64,000 nucleotides of DNA from Candidatus Roseilinea sp. (GTDB lineage Bacteria; Chloroflexota; Anaerolineae; J036; Brachytrichaceae): positions 1 to 64,000 of the forward strand of contig JANWYN010000004.1 in the NCBI GenBank assembly GCA_025055235.1, given 5' to 3'. A model generated the notes under the pieces. It was not told the DNA's origin and made no database searches. It saw nothing but the letters and a program-made list of their open reading frames with translations. The translations under genes and the position numbers were made by a program. Positions 26,585 through 35,319 of the stretch are shown here, in pieces. Position 1 is the stretch's first letter, and every line of letters begins with the position of its first letter.

Positions 26585-27792
26585 AGATCCTCCTCCTCAC
26601 ACAGGTGCTGCCTTACCCGCCGGACAGCGGCCCGAAGGTCAAGACCTACAACGTGTTGAAGTATCTGGCGCAACACCACGAGGTGACGCTGGCTTCGTTC
26701 GTGCGTGGCGACCAAAGCCGCGACGTCGAACACCTGCGGCGGTTCTGCGCCGGCGGCGTGCACGTCGTGCCGATGGAGCGCGGCGCGCTCAACGATGCCA
26801 TTGCGATGGCGCGCAGCCTGGCGTCCGGCCGGCCCTGGATGATGGTGCGCGACGATCGCCGCGCAATGCGCGACCTGGTGGCTCGTCTCGCTGCAAGGAC
26901 GCGCTTCGACGTGGCGCACGCCGATCAGCTCAACATGGCGCAATATGCAGCGCGCGTGGCCGGCGCGCGCAGGGTGCTAGACGCGCATAACGCGCTCTGG
27001 CTGCTCTACAAGCGCCTGGCCGAGACGATGGGCGCCGGGCCGCACAGGCTGCTGCTCGATCGCGACTGGAAGCTGCTCAAGCGCTACGAGGGGCGCGTGT
27101 GCCGGCAATTCGACGGCGTGTTGGCCGTGAGCCGCGAGGACAAGGCCGCGTTGCTCGAAGCGGTAGCCGAAGCGAATGGACAAGCGAAGGATGAGGATGA
27201 TGCGAAGATGGTCGTTATCCCGATCGCCGTGGACGCCGACGAAGTGCAGCCGGTGCAGCGCCGCCCCGACGCCGATCACATCTTGCATATCGGCACGATG
27301 TACTGGCCGCCGAACATTGACGGCGTGAAGTGGTTCATCGCTGAGGTGCTGCCGCACATCCGCAGGCAACGTTCCGATGTCATCTTCGACGTGGTTGGCG
27401 CGCGACCGCCGCAAGAGCTGATGGAGATGAGTAAGGCCGATCCGCGTCTCAACGTCACCGGCTACGTGGACGATCCGCAGCCCTATTTGCAATCGGCCGG
27501 CGTCATGGTGGTGCCGTTGCGCGCTGGCGGCGGGATGCGCGTGAAGATCCTCAACGCCATGGCCCAGGCCCTGCCCATCGTCACGACGACGCTGGGCTGT
27601 GAGGGGATCGCAGTTGAGCACGGCAAACACGTGCTGATCGCCGATTCCCCCATCGCGTTTGCCGAGGCGACGTTGCGCGTCCTCGAAGACCGTGCCTGCG
27701 CTGATGCCCTCGGGCGCAACGGGCGCGCGCTGGTCGAGTCCACCTACGACTATCGCGCTGCCTGCCGACCGCTGGAGCTGCTCTACCGCTGA
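26581..27792 (+). CDS. Glycosyltransferase family 4, PEP-CTERM-system-like branch
   Basis: GT-B transferase of 403 aa starting at GTG 26581, overlapping the preceding stop by 4 bases. It begins MKILLLTQVLPYPPDSGPKV, and the C-terminal block is GTMYWPPNIDGVKWF, VVPLRAGGGMRVKILNAMAQ; the usual second Glu of EX7E is Asn here, a variant seen in this branch. It resembles the genes at 4886 and 31781. It is the last gene before the repeat element and probably the end of the main transcript. Confidence 0.85.
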   Translation: MKILLLTQVLPYPPDSGPKVKTYNVLKYLAQHHEVTLASFVRGDQSRDVEHLRRFCAGGVHVVPMERGALNDAIAMARSLASGRPWMMVRDDRRAMRDLVARLAARTRFDVAHADQLNMAQYAARVAGARRVLDAHNALWLLYKRLAETMGAGPHRLLLDRDWKLLKRYEGRVCRQFDGVLAVSREDKAALLEAVAEANGQAKDEDDAKMVVIPIAVDADEVQPVQRRPDADHILHIGTMYWPPNIDGVKWFIAEVLPHIRRQRSDVIFDVVGARPPQELMEMSKADPRLNVTGYVDDPQPYLQSAGVMVVPLRAGGGMRVKILNAMAQALPIVTTTLGCEGIAVEHGKHVLIADSPIAFAEATLRVLEDRACADALGRNGRALVESTYDYRAACRPLELLYR

Positions 27793-27819
27793 GTCCTTGG
27801 CATTTGGCGCGTCCAAGTG

Positions 27820-28330
27820 TTATACCGATTGCTCAGTCAAAGCGTGTTTAGTTCTGGAACCGCAGCTACGTCAAGCCTGCCTTCGCGCTGATCGTTATAC
27901 AGATCTTTTGTGCTACCCATTTCTAGCCCATCTTTTGTGCTACCCATTTCTAGCCCTTCGCGCAGGCAGCGCGGCCATGAATGGGCCGCGCTGAAGGAGG
28001 CGGGCAATGCACAACCCGTGCGGTAGCCGCAGGCTTCACGCCTGCGGCTCTGGACGCTGAGAGGTTACCATGGTGTGGGCTTCGGCAGGCTTCCGCGGGC
28101 TGAGCCCGCCGAAGCCCGCCTGTCCCCTTAGCCCGGTGGTTTGGCGCCGGGCTTCCTTCCTAGCACAGAAGTTCTGTGCAACGATCAGCGCGCAAGCGGG
28201 CATCCGGAGACTATACATGGCTGGATTCCCGCTCCCCGCCTTCGCGGGGACAAGCTTCGCGGGAATGACATGCGCATGTCGTTTGAAGGCGAATTAGCCC
28301 ACATTGGCTACGGCCACGCAATTGGTATAA
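27820..28330. repeat. Composite repeat element with inverted ends (copy 1)
   Basis: 511 bases without a gene. The left end TTATACCGATT (27820-27830) and the right end AATTGGTATAA (28320-28330) are inverted with one mismatch. A 30-base inner module (27886-27915) is repeated inverted at 28161-28190 with four mismatches. The core holds a perfect hairpin with arms CAGCGCGGCC and GGCCGCGCTG (27967-27993) and the palindrome GCCGCAGGC...GCCTGCGGC. A 27-base unit is duplicated in tandem at 27904-27956. A second copy lies at 49381-49667 with the core reversed. It looks like a non-autonomous, foldback-type element; no transposase is present. Confidence 0.7.
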
Positions 28331-28331
28331 C
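28304..28331 (+). promoter_or_regulatory. Putative sigma70-type promoter at the repeat end
   Basis: TTGGCT (28304-28309), 16-base spacer, extended -10 TGGTATAAC with hexamer 28326-28331. It would start transcription about 53 bases upstream of the membrane-protein ATG at 28391. The -10 is part of the terminal inverted repeat of the element, so the promoter may have been brought by it. Confidence 0.45.
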
Positions 28332-28390
28332 AGTGCTTCGTACGCGTACCTTGCGGCCGTGTGCGACTATCGGGCAGGGTGGCGGCGGTG

Positions 28391-29959
28391 ATGTTCAACC
28401 ACGATCGCGTCAATCGCATCGCAATCTTCCTGATCGCGCTGCTGTGTTACGGTTATTTCTTCCCGCGCTGGGCGGATAACAACCAGAACTCGCGGCTGAA
28501 TATGGTCGTCGCCGTGGTGGACGACGGTACCTTCCGGATTGACCGCTACGTGCACGGCCAGCTCGGCTATGGCAAGACCGTGGACTACGCCAAGGTAGGC
28601 GGCCACTACTACAGCGACAAGGCGCCCGGCGCCGCCTTCCTGGGCATCCCGATTTACGCCGGGCTGCGCTTCGCGCTGGATTGGCCGGTGATGGACCGGC
28701 TAACTGAAAGGCTGGCGAATAGCGAAGCGTTCAAGGCGACGCTGCGCGAATCCGGAAGCAGCGTCATGCAGGACAAGGTGCGTTACGCGGTGGCGCAGGT
28801 TGCACTCAGCTTTCTGACGAACGCCGTCCCGTCTGCGCTGCTATGCGTGCTGCTGTATCAACTGGCGCGGGGGTTCGGCGCGCGGCCGAGCGCGAGCGCC
28901 TTCGTTGCGTTGGCTTATGGCCTGTTGACGCCGGCGTTCGCCTATGCCAACGCGTTCTACGGCCATCAGCTCAGCGCGACGTTGCTTGTAGCGGCGTTCT
29001 ATCTCATCTTCACCCTCGGGCAATCCGGTGCGCCGCAACCATCGGCGCTGCGCTCGCTGGCGATCGGGCTGCTGCTCGGTTACAGTGTGGTGACCGAGTT
29101 TCCTGCTGCGCTGGTTGCCGGCATCTTGACGCTATATGCGATCTATGTGTATCTGCGCCGCGCCGCGGGAGGGCATCTCGTCTGGGTGTTCATTGGCCTG
29201 GCGGCATGTACAGCGGCGCTGATGATCTACAACAACGCGATCTTCGGTGGGCCGTTCAAGCTCGGCTACAGCAGCTCGGAGCTGTGGCAGCAGCAACACA
29301 GTGCCGGGTTTATGAGCCTGACGCTGCCGCACTGGGAGGCCGCTTTTGGCATCACCTTCAGCCCGTTCCGCGGTTTGTTCGTGCTGTCGCCGATCATGCT
29401 GTTGGCCTTGCCCGGCTTCGTGCTTTGGTGGCACTCGGGCGAGGCACGGGCCGCATGCCTGGTGTCACTTTTTAGTGCGCTGGCGATGTTCCTGTTCAAC
29501 GCCTCCTCGATCATGTGGTGGGGCGGATTTGCTGTAGGTCCGCGCTACTTCCTACCCGGTTTGCCGTTCATGACGCTGGCGCTCGTCTTTGTGGTTGACC
29601 CGACCGCGCGCGGGGACTTGAAGGCGCGCCCGTTCTGGCTGACGCTCCTCATCCTGTTTCTTTCGGCCTGGTCGCTTGTCGCGACGTGGGGATTGACTCT
29701 GGCCGAGCAAGCGTTCCCGCCGGACACGATCTTCAATCCGCTCGTCGAATACGCGCTGCCGAACTGGCTGGCCGGCAACATCGCGCGCAACGCCGGCACG
29801 GTGATTGGGTTTAAGGGCTATTCAAGCTTGCTGCCGCTGGCTGCCGCTTGTGTAGCTGTGGCCGTGGTCTGGTGGGCAGCCTTCCGGTTGGCCGCGGCAG
29901 AGCGACCCGTAGACATGCGGATGGTAAACCCGGCAGGTGCGACGCGAATAGCGGGATAA
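28391..29959 (+). CDS. Multipass membrane protein, GT-C-like
   Basis: 522 aa with roughly ten to eleven hydrophobic helices. The first periplasmic loop carries NMVVAVVDDGTFRIDRYVHG and HYYSDKAPGAAFLG, a pattern seen in uncharacterised relatives of the mannosyltransferase (GT39/ArnT-like) group, with acidic residues in the first loop. A later stretch NASSIMWWGGFAVGPRYFLP matches their C-terminal luminal segment. Such enzymes use polyprenyl-phosphate sugars outside the membrane. ATG 28391 was preferred over the in-frame start at 28361. The enzyme assignment is tentative. Confidence 0.65.
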   Translation: MFNHDRVNRIAIFLIALLCYGYFFPRWADNNQNSRLNMVVAVVDDGTFRIDRYVHGQLGYGKTVDYAKVGGHYYSDKAPGAAFLGIPIYAGLRFALDWPVMDRLTERLANSEAFKATLRESGSSVMQDKVRYAVAQVALSFLTNAVPSALLCVLLYQLARGFGARPSASAFVALAYGLLTPAFAYANAFYGHQLSATLLVAAFYLIFTLGQSGAPQPSALRSLAIGLLLGYSVVTEFPAALVAGILTLYAIYVYLRRAAGGHLVWVFIGLAACTAALMIYNNAIFGGPFKLGYSSSELWQQQHSAGFMSLTLPHWEAAFGITFSPFRGLFVLSPIMLLALPGFVLWWHSGEARAACLVSLFSALAMFLFNASSIMWWGGFAVGPRYFLPGLPFMTLALVFVVDPTARGDLKARPFWLTLLILFLSAWSLVATWGLTLAEQAFPPDTIFNPLVEYALPNWLAGNIARNAGTVIGFKGYSSLLPLAAACVAVAVVWWAAFRLAAAERPVDMRMVNPAGATRIAG

Positions 29960-29971
29960 GCGATCAAAGGG

Positions 29972-31732
29972 ATGGATACGGCGATTCAAAATCTGCGTGA
30001 GGCGCACACTAAGCGCGGTGAGGCGCTGTCTGCGGCCGGGACCGTTGCAGCGGAATGGCGCTTTGTTCTCATCATCATCGGCATCGTGCTGGTCTTCACC
30101 AGCCTGCCGGTGCTCTACGGCTACCTGACTGCGCCGGAGGGTAAGCAGTATATGGGCATCATGGTCAACGTGCCTGACCATGTGCAGTATTTCTCGTGGA
30201 TGCGCGAATTCACCACGCACTGGCTCTCCGCCAACAAGCTCACGCCGGAATCCAACGAGCCGATTTTCTTCAACCTGTTGTGGTTTGGCTTGGCGCGCAT
30301 TGGCGTCGCCTTGGGTTTGCCGTTCGAGCAGTCGTATCGCGTGATGTTCGAAGCGATGCGCGTCGTCAGCACCGTACTCTTTCTGCTGCTGGTCTACCGA
30401 ATGTGCGCGTGGTTCTTCGCCGATGTGCCGCGCCGGCGCGCTGCCTTCCTCATCGCTACGTTCACCTCCGGCTTTGGCTGGGTGCTGGTGGTCATGAAAT
30501 ACACCGTCACAGGCGGTGAGCTGATCAACCCGCTGGATGTCTATGTCGCCGAGGGCAACACTTTTTACTCAGCGCTGGCCTTCCCCCACTTCCTCGGCGC
30601 AGCGCTCTACATTTGGACGTTCGACCTCGTGCTGCGCGGCCAGGCCAAGCGGCAATTGCGCTATGCGGTTGCCGCCGGCTTGTTCGCCCAGTTTATGGGC
30701 TGGCAACATGCGTATGACTTAGTCATCGTCTATGCCGTGCTCGGCGTCTATGCCCTCTTCTTGTTGCTGCGCGATCGCCGGCTGCCGTGGTTCATGATCA
30801 CTAGCATCCTCATCGTCGGCATTCTCTCCGGCTGGCCGGCGCTCTATTCCTTCCTGCTCACTAAGCTCGATCCGGTCTGGGGCGAGGTGCTGGCACAATT
30901 CGACAACGCTGGCGTGTTCACGCCGCCGCCCTACCGATTACCGGTGTTGTTGGGCATCCCATTCCTGCTGGCAATCTTCGCTGTCATCGCCGATGGCGTT
31001 GCGAGCATGCGCGCCGGGCGATGGGTCGCCGCGTCGCAACCGGCTGTGGATGAGCAGACTATTAACAACGACCTGTTCATCAAGGCGTGGTTTCTCATCT
31101 CGTTCGTGCTGGTGTATCTGCCGGTGGACTTTCAGATTCACATGCTGAACGGCTGGCAGGTGCCGATCGCTATCCTCGCTACTACAGCGCTGTTCGACTA
31201 CGTCGCGCCGTTTGTGCAGCGTAAGCTGGCGCAGCATGGGCGGGGAGCGTCGCTAGTGTCCATTCAGCGTTGGGCGACGATCGCCATTGTCCTGCTGATC
31301 CTTCCTACCAACGTGTATTTGTGGGCGTGGCGATTCGTAGATCTGCGCCGGCATGACTACCCCTACTATCTCCACAATGCGGAATTGGACGCGTTCAAGT
31401 GGCTCGAACAGAACGCCCAGCCCGACGACGTGGTACTGAGCTCATTGACTACCGGCCAGTATGTCCCGATGTTCACCGGCGCACACGCCTACGTCGCCCA
31501 TTGGGCGCAGACGTTGGATTTCTTCGAGAAGCGCGATGCCGTGCAGCGCTTTTTCGATGCGCAGACCACCGATGACGAGCGCGCGCAGATCCTACAGGCG
31601 CATGGCGTGGACTACGTGTTGATTGGCCCGGCTGAACGAGCATTGGGTGATTTCTCGCCGGAGCAATTATCCTTGTTGAGCGAGGCGTACAGCAACTCGC
31701 TCGTCCAGGTGTATCGCGTGGGCGCGCCTTGA
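29972..31732 (+). CDS. Large multipass membrane protein, possible GT-C glycosyltransferase
   Basis: 586 aa, about eleven transmembrane segments and a soluble C-terminal domain of ~110 residues (DYPYYLHNAELDAFKWLEQN ... YVLIGPAERALG). The loop after the first helix contains NVPDHVQYFSWMREF, with acidic and aromatic residues as in GT-C proteins, and the tail motif VDYVLIGPAE is common to uncharacterised relatives. It starts 12 bases after the neighbouring membrane protein and is probably co-transcribed. Function not known. Confidence 0.62.
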   Translation: MDTAIQNLREAHTKRGEALSAAGTVAAEWRFVLIIIGIVLVFTSLPVLYGYLTAPEGKQYMGIMVNVPDHVQYFSWMREFTTHWLSANKLTPESNEPIFFNLLWFGLARIGVALGLPFEQSYRVMFEAMRVVSTVLFLLLVYRMCAWFFADVPRRRAAFLIATFTSGFGWVLVVMKYTVTGGELINPLDVYVAEGNTFYSALAFPHFLGAALYIWTFDLVLRGQAKRQLRYAVAAGLFAQFMGWQHAYDLVIVYAVLGVYALFLLLRDRRLPWFMITSILIVGILSGWPALYSFLLTKLDPVWGEVLAQFDNAGVFTPPPYRLPVLLGIPFLLAIFAVIADGVASMRAGRWVAASQPAVDEQTINNDLFIKAWFLISFVLVYLPVDFQIHMLNGWQVPIAILATTALFDYVAPFVQRKLAQHGRGASLVSIQRWATIAIVLLILPTNVYLWAWRFVDLRRHDYPYYLHNAELDAFKWLEQNAQPDDVVLSSLTTGQYVPMFTGAHAYVAHWAQTLDFFEKRDAVQRFFDAQTTDDERAQILQAHGVDYVLIGPAERALGDFSPEQLSLLSEAYSNSLVQVYRVGAP

Positions 31733-31780
31733 AGGCGTTGATCCTCCCCTTCGATCTAGCACATCCCACCTCATGTTGTC

Positions 31781-33040
31781 ATGCGCCTGCTCTTCGTCGT
31801 CCCATATGTCCCGACGCTGATCCGCGTGCGGCCGTATAACCTGGTGCGCTTTCTCGCCCGGCACGGTCACCGCCTGACGCTCGCGACGCTGTGGGAGACC
31901 GACGAAGAACGCCGCGCGCTGGCCGAGTTCGAATCGCTCGGCGTCGAAGTCGTCGCCGCGCCGCTCACCCGCAACCGCAAGCTGCTCAACCTCATCGCTG
32001 CCTTGCCTTCTGCACGGCCGCTACAGGCCAATTTCTGCTGGCAACCCGAACTTGCGGCCAAGCTCGACGCGCTGGTTTCAGAGCGCGATTTCGATGCCAT
32101 CCATGTCGAGCATCTGCGCGGCTCGCGCTACGCGCTGCAGCTCAAGCGCAGGACGCAAGACGCAAGACGCAAGACGCAGAACGTAAGACGCAAAACGCCC
32201 ATCATCTGGGACAGCGTAGACAGCATCACACACCTGTTCGAGCAGGCCGCGCGGCGCAGCCAGAGCACGAAGGGCAAGCTGATGACCACGTTCGAGTTGC
32301 CGCGCACTCGCCGGCATGAAGGCTGGCTTGCTGCGCAGTTCGATCACGTGCTGGTCACTTCGCCGACTGATCGCGCTGCGCTCGAAGCAATCTCGCCGCA
32401 TCATGTGCCAATCACTGTGCTACCCAACGGTGTGGACTTGAGCTATTTCGCGCCGTGCGAGGGCGCGCCGCGCGAACCCGATGCACTGGTGTTCTCCGGC
32501 AAGATGAGTTACCACGCGAATATCACCGCAGCGCTGCACCTGGTGAACGACATCATGCCGCAGGTGTGGGCGCATAAGCCGCACACCCAGCTATGGATCG
32601 TCGGCAAAGACCCGCCGGATGAAGTGCGCGCGCTTGAGGCGCGTCATCCGGGGCGGGTGGAGGTGACCGGCGCCGTCCCCGACATGCGCACCTACCTGCG
32701 ATGCGCTGCCGTTGCTGTCGTGCCGGTCGTGTACGGCGCCGGCATACAGAACAAAGTGCTCGAAGCGATGGCGTGCGCGACGCCCGTCGTCACCAGCGCG
32801 CAGACGGTGGCTTCGCTTCAGCCGGGATACGAGCAGGCAGCGCTCGTGGCCGATAGCGCTGAGGCATTCGCTCATCACGTGCTGCGCTTGCTCAACGATC
32901 CGTCGCTGCGCGCGCGGCTGGGCGCAGCAGGGCGGCGCTACGTCGAGATGCATCACGACTGGAATGTGATCGTAGATCGCCTGGCCGGGATTTACGAGGA
33001 AGCGATGCACCAGACGCAGGGCGCAAGACGCAAGACGTAA
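31781..33040 (+). CDS. Glycosyltransferase family 4 with heptanucleotide-repeat insertion
   Basis: GT-B transferase of 419 aa. It starts MRLLFVVPYVPTLIRVRPYN and ends with VVPVVYGAGIQNKVLEAMA and ATPVVTSAQTV, as in the PEP-CTERM-type GT4 branch. A block of seven GACGCAA-type units (32152-32200) is translated as RTQDARRKTQNVRRKTP inside the N-terminal domain, just before IIWDSVDSITHLFEQA. A second block of eight units (33013-33068) supplies the last residues QGARRKT and the TAA stop. Both insertions preserve the reading frame. Function is probably retained because the insertion sits in a loop. Confidence 0.82.
   Translation: MRLLFVVPYVPTLIRVRPYNLVRFLARHGHRLTLATLWETDEERRALAEFESLGVEVVAAPLTRNRKLLNLIAALPSARPLQANFCWQPELAAKLDALVSERDFDAIHVEHLRGSRYALQLKRRTQDARRKTQNVRRKTPIIWDSVDSITHLFEQAARRSQSTKGKLMTTFELPRTRRHEGWLAAQFDHVLVTSPTDRAALEAISPHHVPITVLPNGVDLSYFAPCEGAPREPDALVFSGKMSYHANITAALHLVNDIMPQVWAHKPHTQLWIVGKDPPDEVRALEARHPGRVEVTGAVPDMRTYLRCAAVAVVPVVYGAGIQNKVLEAMACATPVVTSAQTVASLQPGYEQAALVADSAEAFAHHVLRLLNDPSLRARLGAAGRRYVEMHHDWNVIVDRLAGIYEEAMHQTQGARRKT
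32152..32200 (+). repeat. Heptanucleotide tandem repeat inside a coding sequence
   Basis: Seven units of GACGCAA or one-to-two-base variants (GACGCAG, AACGTAA, AACGCCC at the end). The unit length is not a multiple of three, but seven units (49 bases) plus flanks keep the frame. Encodes a basic RxTQxxRRKT stretch. Confidence 0.8.
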
Positions 33041-33068
33041 GACGCAAGACGCAGAACGCAGGACGCAA
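33013..33068 (+). repeat. Heptanucleotide tandem repeat over a stop codon
   Basis: Eight units of GACGCAA and variants (GACGCAG, GGCGCAA, GACGTAA, AACGCAG). The GACGTAA unit (33034-33040) gives the stop codon of the glycosyltransferase gene; the remaining units are intergenic before thrC. Confidence 0.8.
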
Positions 33069-33104
33069 GCGACCGCAAGCCGAACTTGCATGCATCGCGA
33101 ATGT

Positions 33105-33110
33105 TAAAAT
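33105..33110 (+). promoter_or_regulatory. -10-like TAAAAT next to the thrC start
   Basis: TAAAAT lies nine bases before the thrC ATG, so a transcript from it would begin within about two bases of the start codon (leaderless). No matching -35 at normal spacing and no ribosome-binding site are seen. The same arrangement occurs before the genes at 41142, 47185 and 49369(-). Confidence 0.4.
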
Positions 33111-33119
33111 CGCGTCGCT

Positions 33120-34211
33120 ATGCCCACACAGTTGCTGCCCGGCGCGCGCCTCACCATGGCATGGCCCGGCGTCATCGAACACTACCGCGCTCGACTCGAA
33201 ATTACGAGAGAAGTCCCTCCCGTTACATTGCTCGAAGGCAACACGCCGCTCATCCCGGCGCCGCGTCTGGCACAGACGTTGGGCGGCGGTTTCGAGTTGT
33301 ATCTGAAATACGAAGCAGCCAACCCAACCGGCTCGTTCAAGGATCGTGGCATGACGGCCGCGATGACACAAGCGGTGGCCGACGGTGCTCAAGCGGTCAT
33401 CTGCGCCAGCACCGGCAACACCGCCGCCAGCGCCGCCGCCTATGCCGCGCGCGCCGGCCTGAAGTGCGTAGTGCTCGTGCCCGACGGCAAGATCGCCGCC
33501 GGCAAGCTGGCCGGCGCGCTGAGCTACGGCGCGCAAGTGATCGCGATCAACGGCAACTTCGACGACGGCCTGCGCATGGTGCGCGAGGCGACTCAGCGCG
33601 CGCCCATTGCCCTCGTCAACTCCATCAACCCGGCGCGCTTGCAGGGGCAGAAGACCGCCGCCTTCGAAGTCTGCGACGCCCTGGGCGATGCGCCGGATTG
33701 GCTGTGTTTGCCCGTCGGCAACGCCGGCAACATCACCTCGTACTGGATGGGCTTCGACGAATACTTTCGCGATGGCTTAGCGTCGAAGCGCCCGCGTTTG
33801 CTCGGTGCGCAGGCCGCCGGCGCCGCCCCCATCGTGTTAGGCAGGGTCGTGGAACACCCCGAGACGATCGCCACGGCCATCCGCATCGGCAACCCCGCCC
33901 GCTGGCGCGAAGCCGTCGCGGCGCTCGACGAATCGGACGGCCAGATCACCGCCGTGAGCGACGATGAGATCCTAGAAGCGTATCGTCTTGTCGCCAGGAC
34001 AGAGGGCGTGTTCTGCGAGCCGTCATCGGCTGCCGGGTTGGCCGGCCTCGCCAAAGGCTTACGCGAAGGCTGGCTAGACGTGCGTGGCAAGCGCGTGGTA
34101 TGCGTGCTGACCGGCCATGGTTTGAAAGATCCGGACACGGCGATCAAAGGCAGCCCTGCGCCACTGACGATCGAACCGCAGATCGAAGCGCTGCTCGAGG
34201 CGATCGGTTAG
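33120..34211 (+). CDS. thrC: Threonine synthase
   Basis: PLP enzyme converting O-phospho-L-homoserine to threonine. It is 363 aa. The PLP lysine is K74 in [11 protein letters not shown], the phosphate-binding loop follows in [10 protein letters not shown], and [18 protein letters not shown] is the next family block. Length is normal for the short bacterial class (~350). ATG 33156 (MAWPG) is a possible shorter start; 33120 was kept because a -10 hexamer stands right before it. It is followed by homoserine kinase, the enzyme that makes its substrate. Confidence 0.94.
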   Translation: MPTQLLPGARLTMAWPGVIEHYRARLEITREVPPVTLLEGNTPLIPAPRLAQTLGGGFELYLKYEAANPTGSFKDRGMTAAMTQAVADGAQAVICASTGNTAASAAAYAARAGLKCVVLVPDGKIAAGKLAGALSYGAQVIAINGNFDDGLRMVREATQRAPIALVNSINPARLQGQKTAAFEVCDALGDAPDWLCLPVGNAGNITSYWMGFDEYFRDGLASKRPRLLGAQAAGAAPIVLGRVVEHPETIATAIRIGNPARWREAVAALDESDGQITAVSDDEILEAYRLVARTEGVFCEPSSAAGLAGLAKGLREGWLDVRGKRVVCVLTGHGLKDPDTAIKGSPAPLTIEPQIEALLEAIG

Positions 34212-34216
34212 GGGGA

Positions 34217-34303
34217 TCTTTCATCTTTCATTTCTCATCTTTCATCTTTCATTGGTGTTTGCCTAAGCACAGGGCGGCAAGTGAAAGATGAAAGATGAAA
34301 GAT
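34217..34303. repeat. Inverted heptanucleotide repeats forming a hairpin between thrC and thrB
   Basis: CTTTCAT units on the left (34217-34252) and GATGAAA units on the right (34281-34303) are inverted. The arms CATCTTTCATCTTTCA (34236-34251) and TGAAAGATGAAAGATG (34282-34297) pair perfectly over 16 bases. The right arm ends 11 bases before the thrB ATG and includes the only purine-rich stretch that could act as its ribosome-binding site. Confidence 0.75.
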
Positions 34304-34308
34304 GTCAA

Positions 34309-35241
34309 ATGACGAAGCTGTTGACCGTTCGCATCCCCGCCACCAGCGCCAACCTCGGCCCCGGCTTCGATTGCATGGGCCTCGCGCTCGATCTCTGGAA
34401 TACATTCGAGTTGCACCAGGGCAATAGCCCGGGCATCACAGTGGAGTCGCATGGCGAAGGCGAAGACGTCTTGCCCGACGACAAGAGCCATCTCGTGGTG
34501 CGCACGATGATCGAAGAGCTCACTACATATATCCCGTTCGATCCGCGCAGCCAGTCCTATCACATCGTGTGCCACAACGAGGTGCCGTGCGGGAGCGGCC
34601 TGGGATCCAGCTCGACTGCCGTGCTGGCCGGATTGCTCTTCGCCAACGCAGTACTCGATCCTCACGGCTTTCGCAGCCCGGCCGGATCGGCGCGCATCCT
34701 CAGCCGCGCCTTCGAGATCGAGGGCCATGGCGACAACGTCGCGCCGGCGCTGCTGGGCGGCCTGGTCATCGTCGTCGGCCGGAACGGCGAGGTGATCACG
34801 CATCGTATCGCCCTGCCGCCCACCCGCGTCGTGGTGTGTGTGCCCCGCTTTCACTTTATGACCTCTCACGCGCGGTCGGTCTTGCCCCAGCGTTACTCGC
34901 GCAGCGATGCCGTGTTCAATATTGGGCGGGCGATGTTGGTCGTCGAGGCGCTGCGCAACGGCGATGCGTCGTTATTGTCTCGGGCGATGGATGATCGAAT
35001 TCATGAGCCGTATCGCCTGCCGGCCATCCCCGGCGCGATCGAGGCCAAGCGCGCGGCCTTGGCGTGCGGTGCGCTGGCCGTCACCCTAAGCGGCGCCGGG
35101 CCCGGCATCTTGGCTTTCGCGCAAGACAATCACGACGCGATCGGTGAGGCCATGCAATCGGCGTTCGCGGCTGCCGGCGGTCTTTCGGCGCGCTATTGGG
35201 TGCTCGATGTGGCCTCATCCGGTGCTCAGATCTTTGTTTGA
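34309..35241 (+). CDS. thrB: Homoserine kinase
   Basis: GHMP-family kinase of 310 aa that phosphorylates homoserine. The N-terminal VRIPATSANLGPGFDCMGLAL and the ATP loop PCGSGLGSSSTAVLAG (93-108) are diagnostic, and LSGAGPGILAF is the third GHMP motif. The ATG at 34309 was chosen because the in-frame extension upstream is translated repeat sequence. It lies 97 bases after thrC; the spacer is filled by the inverted heptad hairpin. The stop codon overlaps the -35 of the next gene's promoter. Confidence 0.94.
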   Translation: MTKLLTVRIPATSANLGPGFDCMGLALDLWNTFELHQGNSPGITVESHGEGEDVLPDDKSHLVVRTMIEELTTYIPFDPRSQSYHIVCHNEVPCGSGLGSSSTAVLAGLLFANAVLDPHGFRSPAGSARILSRAFEIEGHGDNVAPALLGGLVIVVGRNGEVITHRIALPPTRVVVCVPRFHFMTSHARSVLPQRYSRSDAVFNIGRAMLVVEALRNGDASLLSRAMDDRIHEPYRLPAIPGAIEAKRAALACGALAVTLSGAGPGILAFAQDNHDAIGEAMQSAFAAAGGLSARYWVLDVASSGAQIFV

Positions 35242-35266
35242 CGCATGTACAAGGCGTGTATACAAT
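35238..35266 (+). promoter_or_regulatory. Sigma70-type promoter for the ABC ATPase gene
   Basis: TTGACG (35238-35243), exactly 17 bases, TACAAT (35261-35266). Predicted start near 35273, leaving a leader of about 47 bases with GGGAGG before ATG 35320. This is the best-formed promoter in the window. Confidence 0.65.
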
Positions 35267-35319
35267 CTTGCCTACATCTATCTTAGACTTAGAGTTTTCG
35301 CTCCTGGGAGGATCGCTGC

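Noticed and set aside
27820-28330. Insertion sequence with its own transposase
   Set aside because: No frame in the element encodes a recognisable transposase; short frames at 28036-28479 are translated hairpins and spacer.
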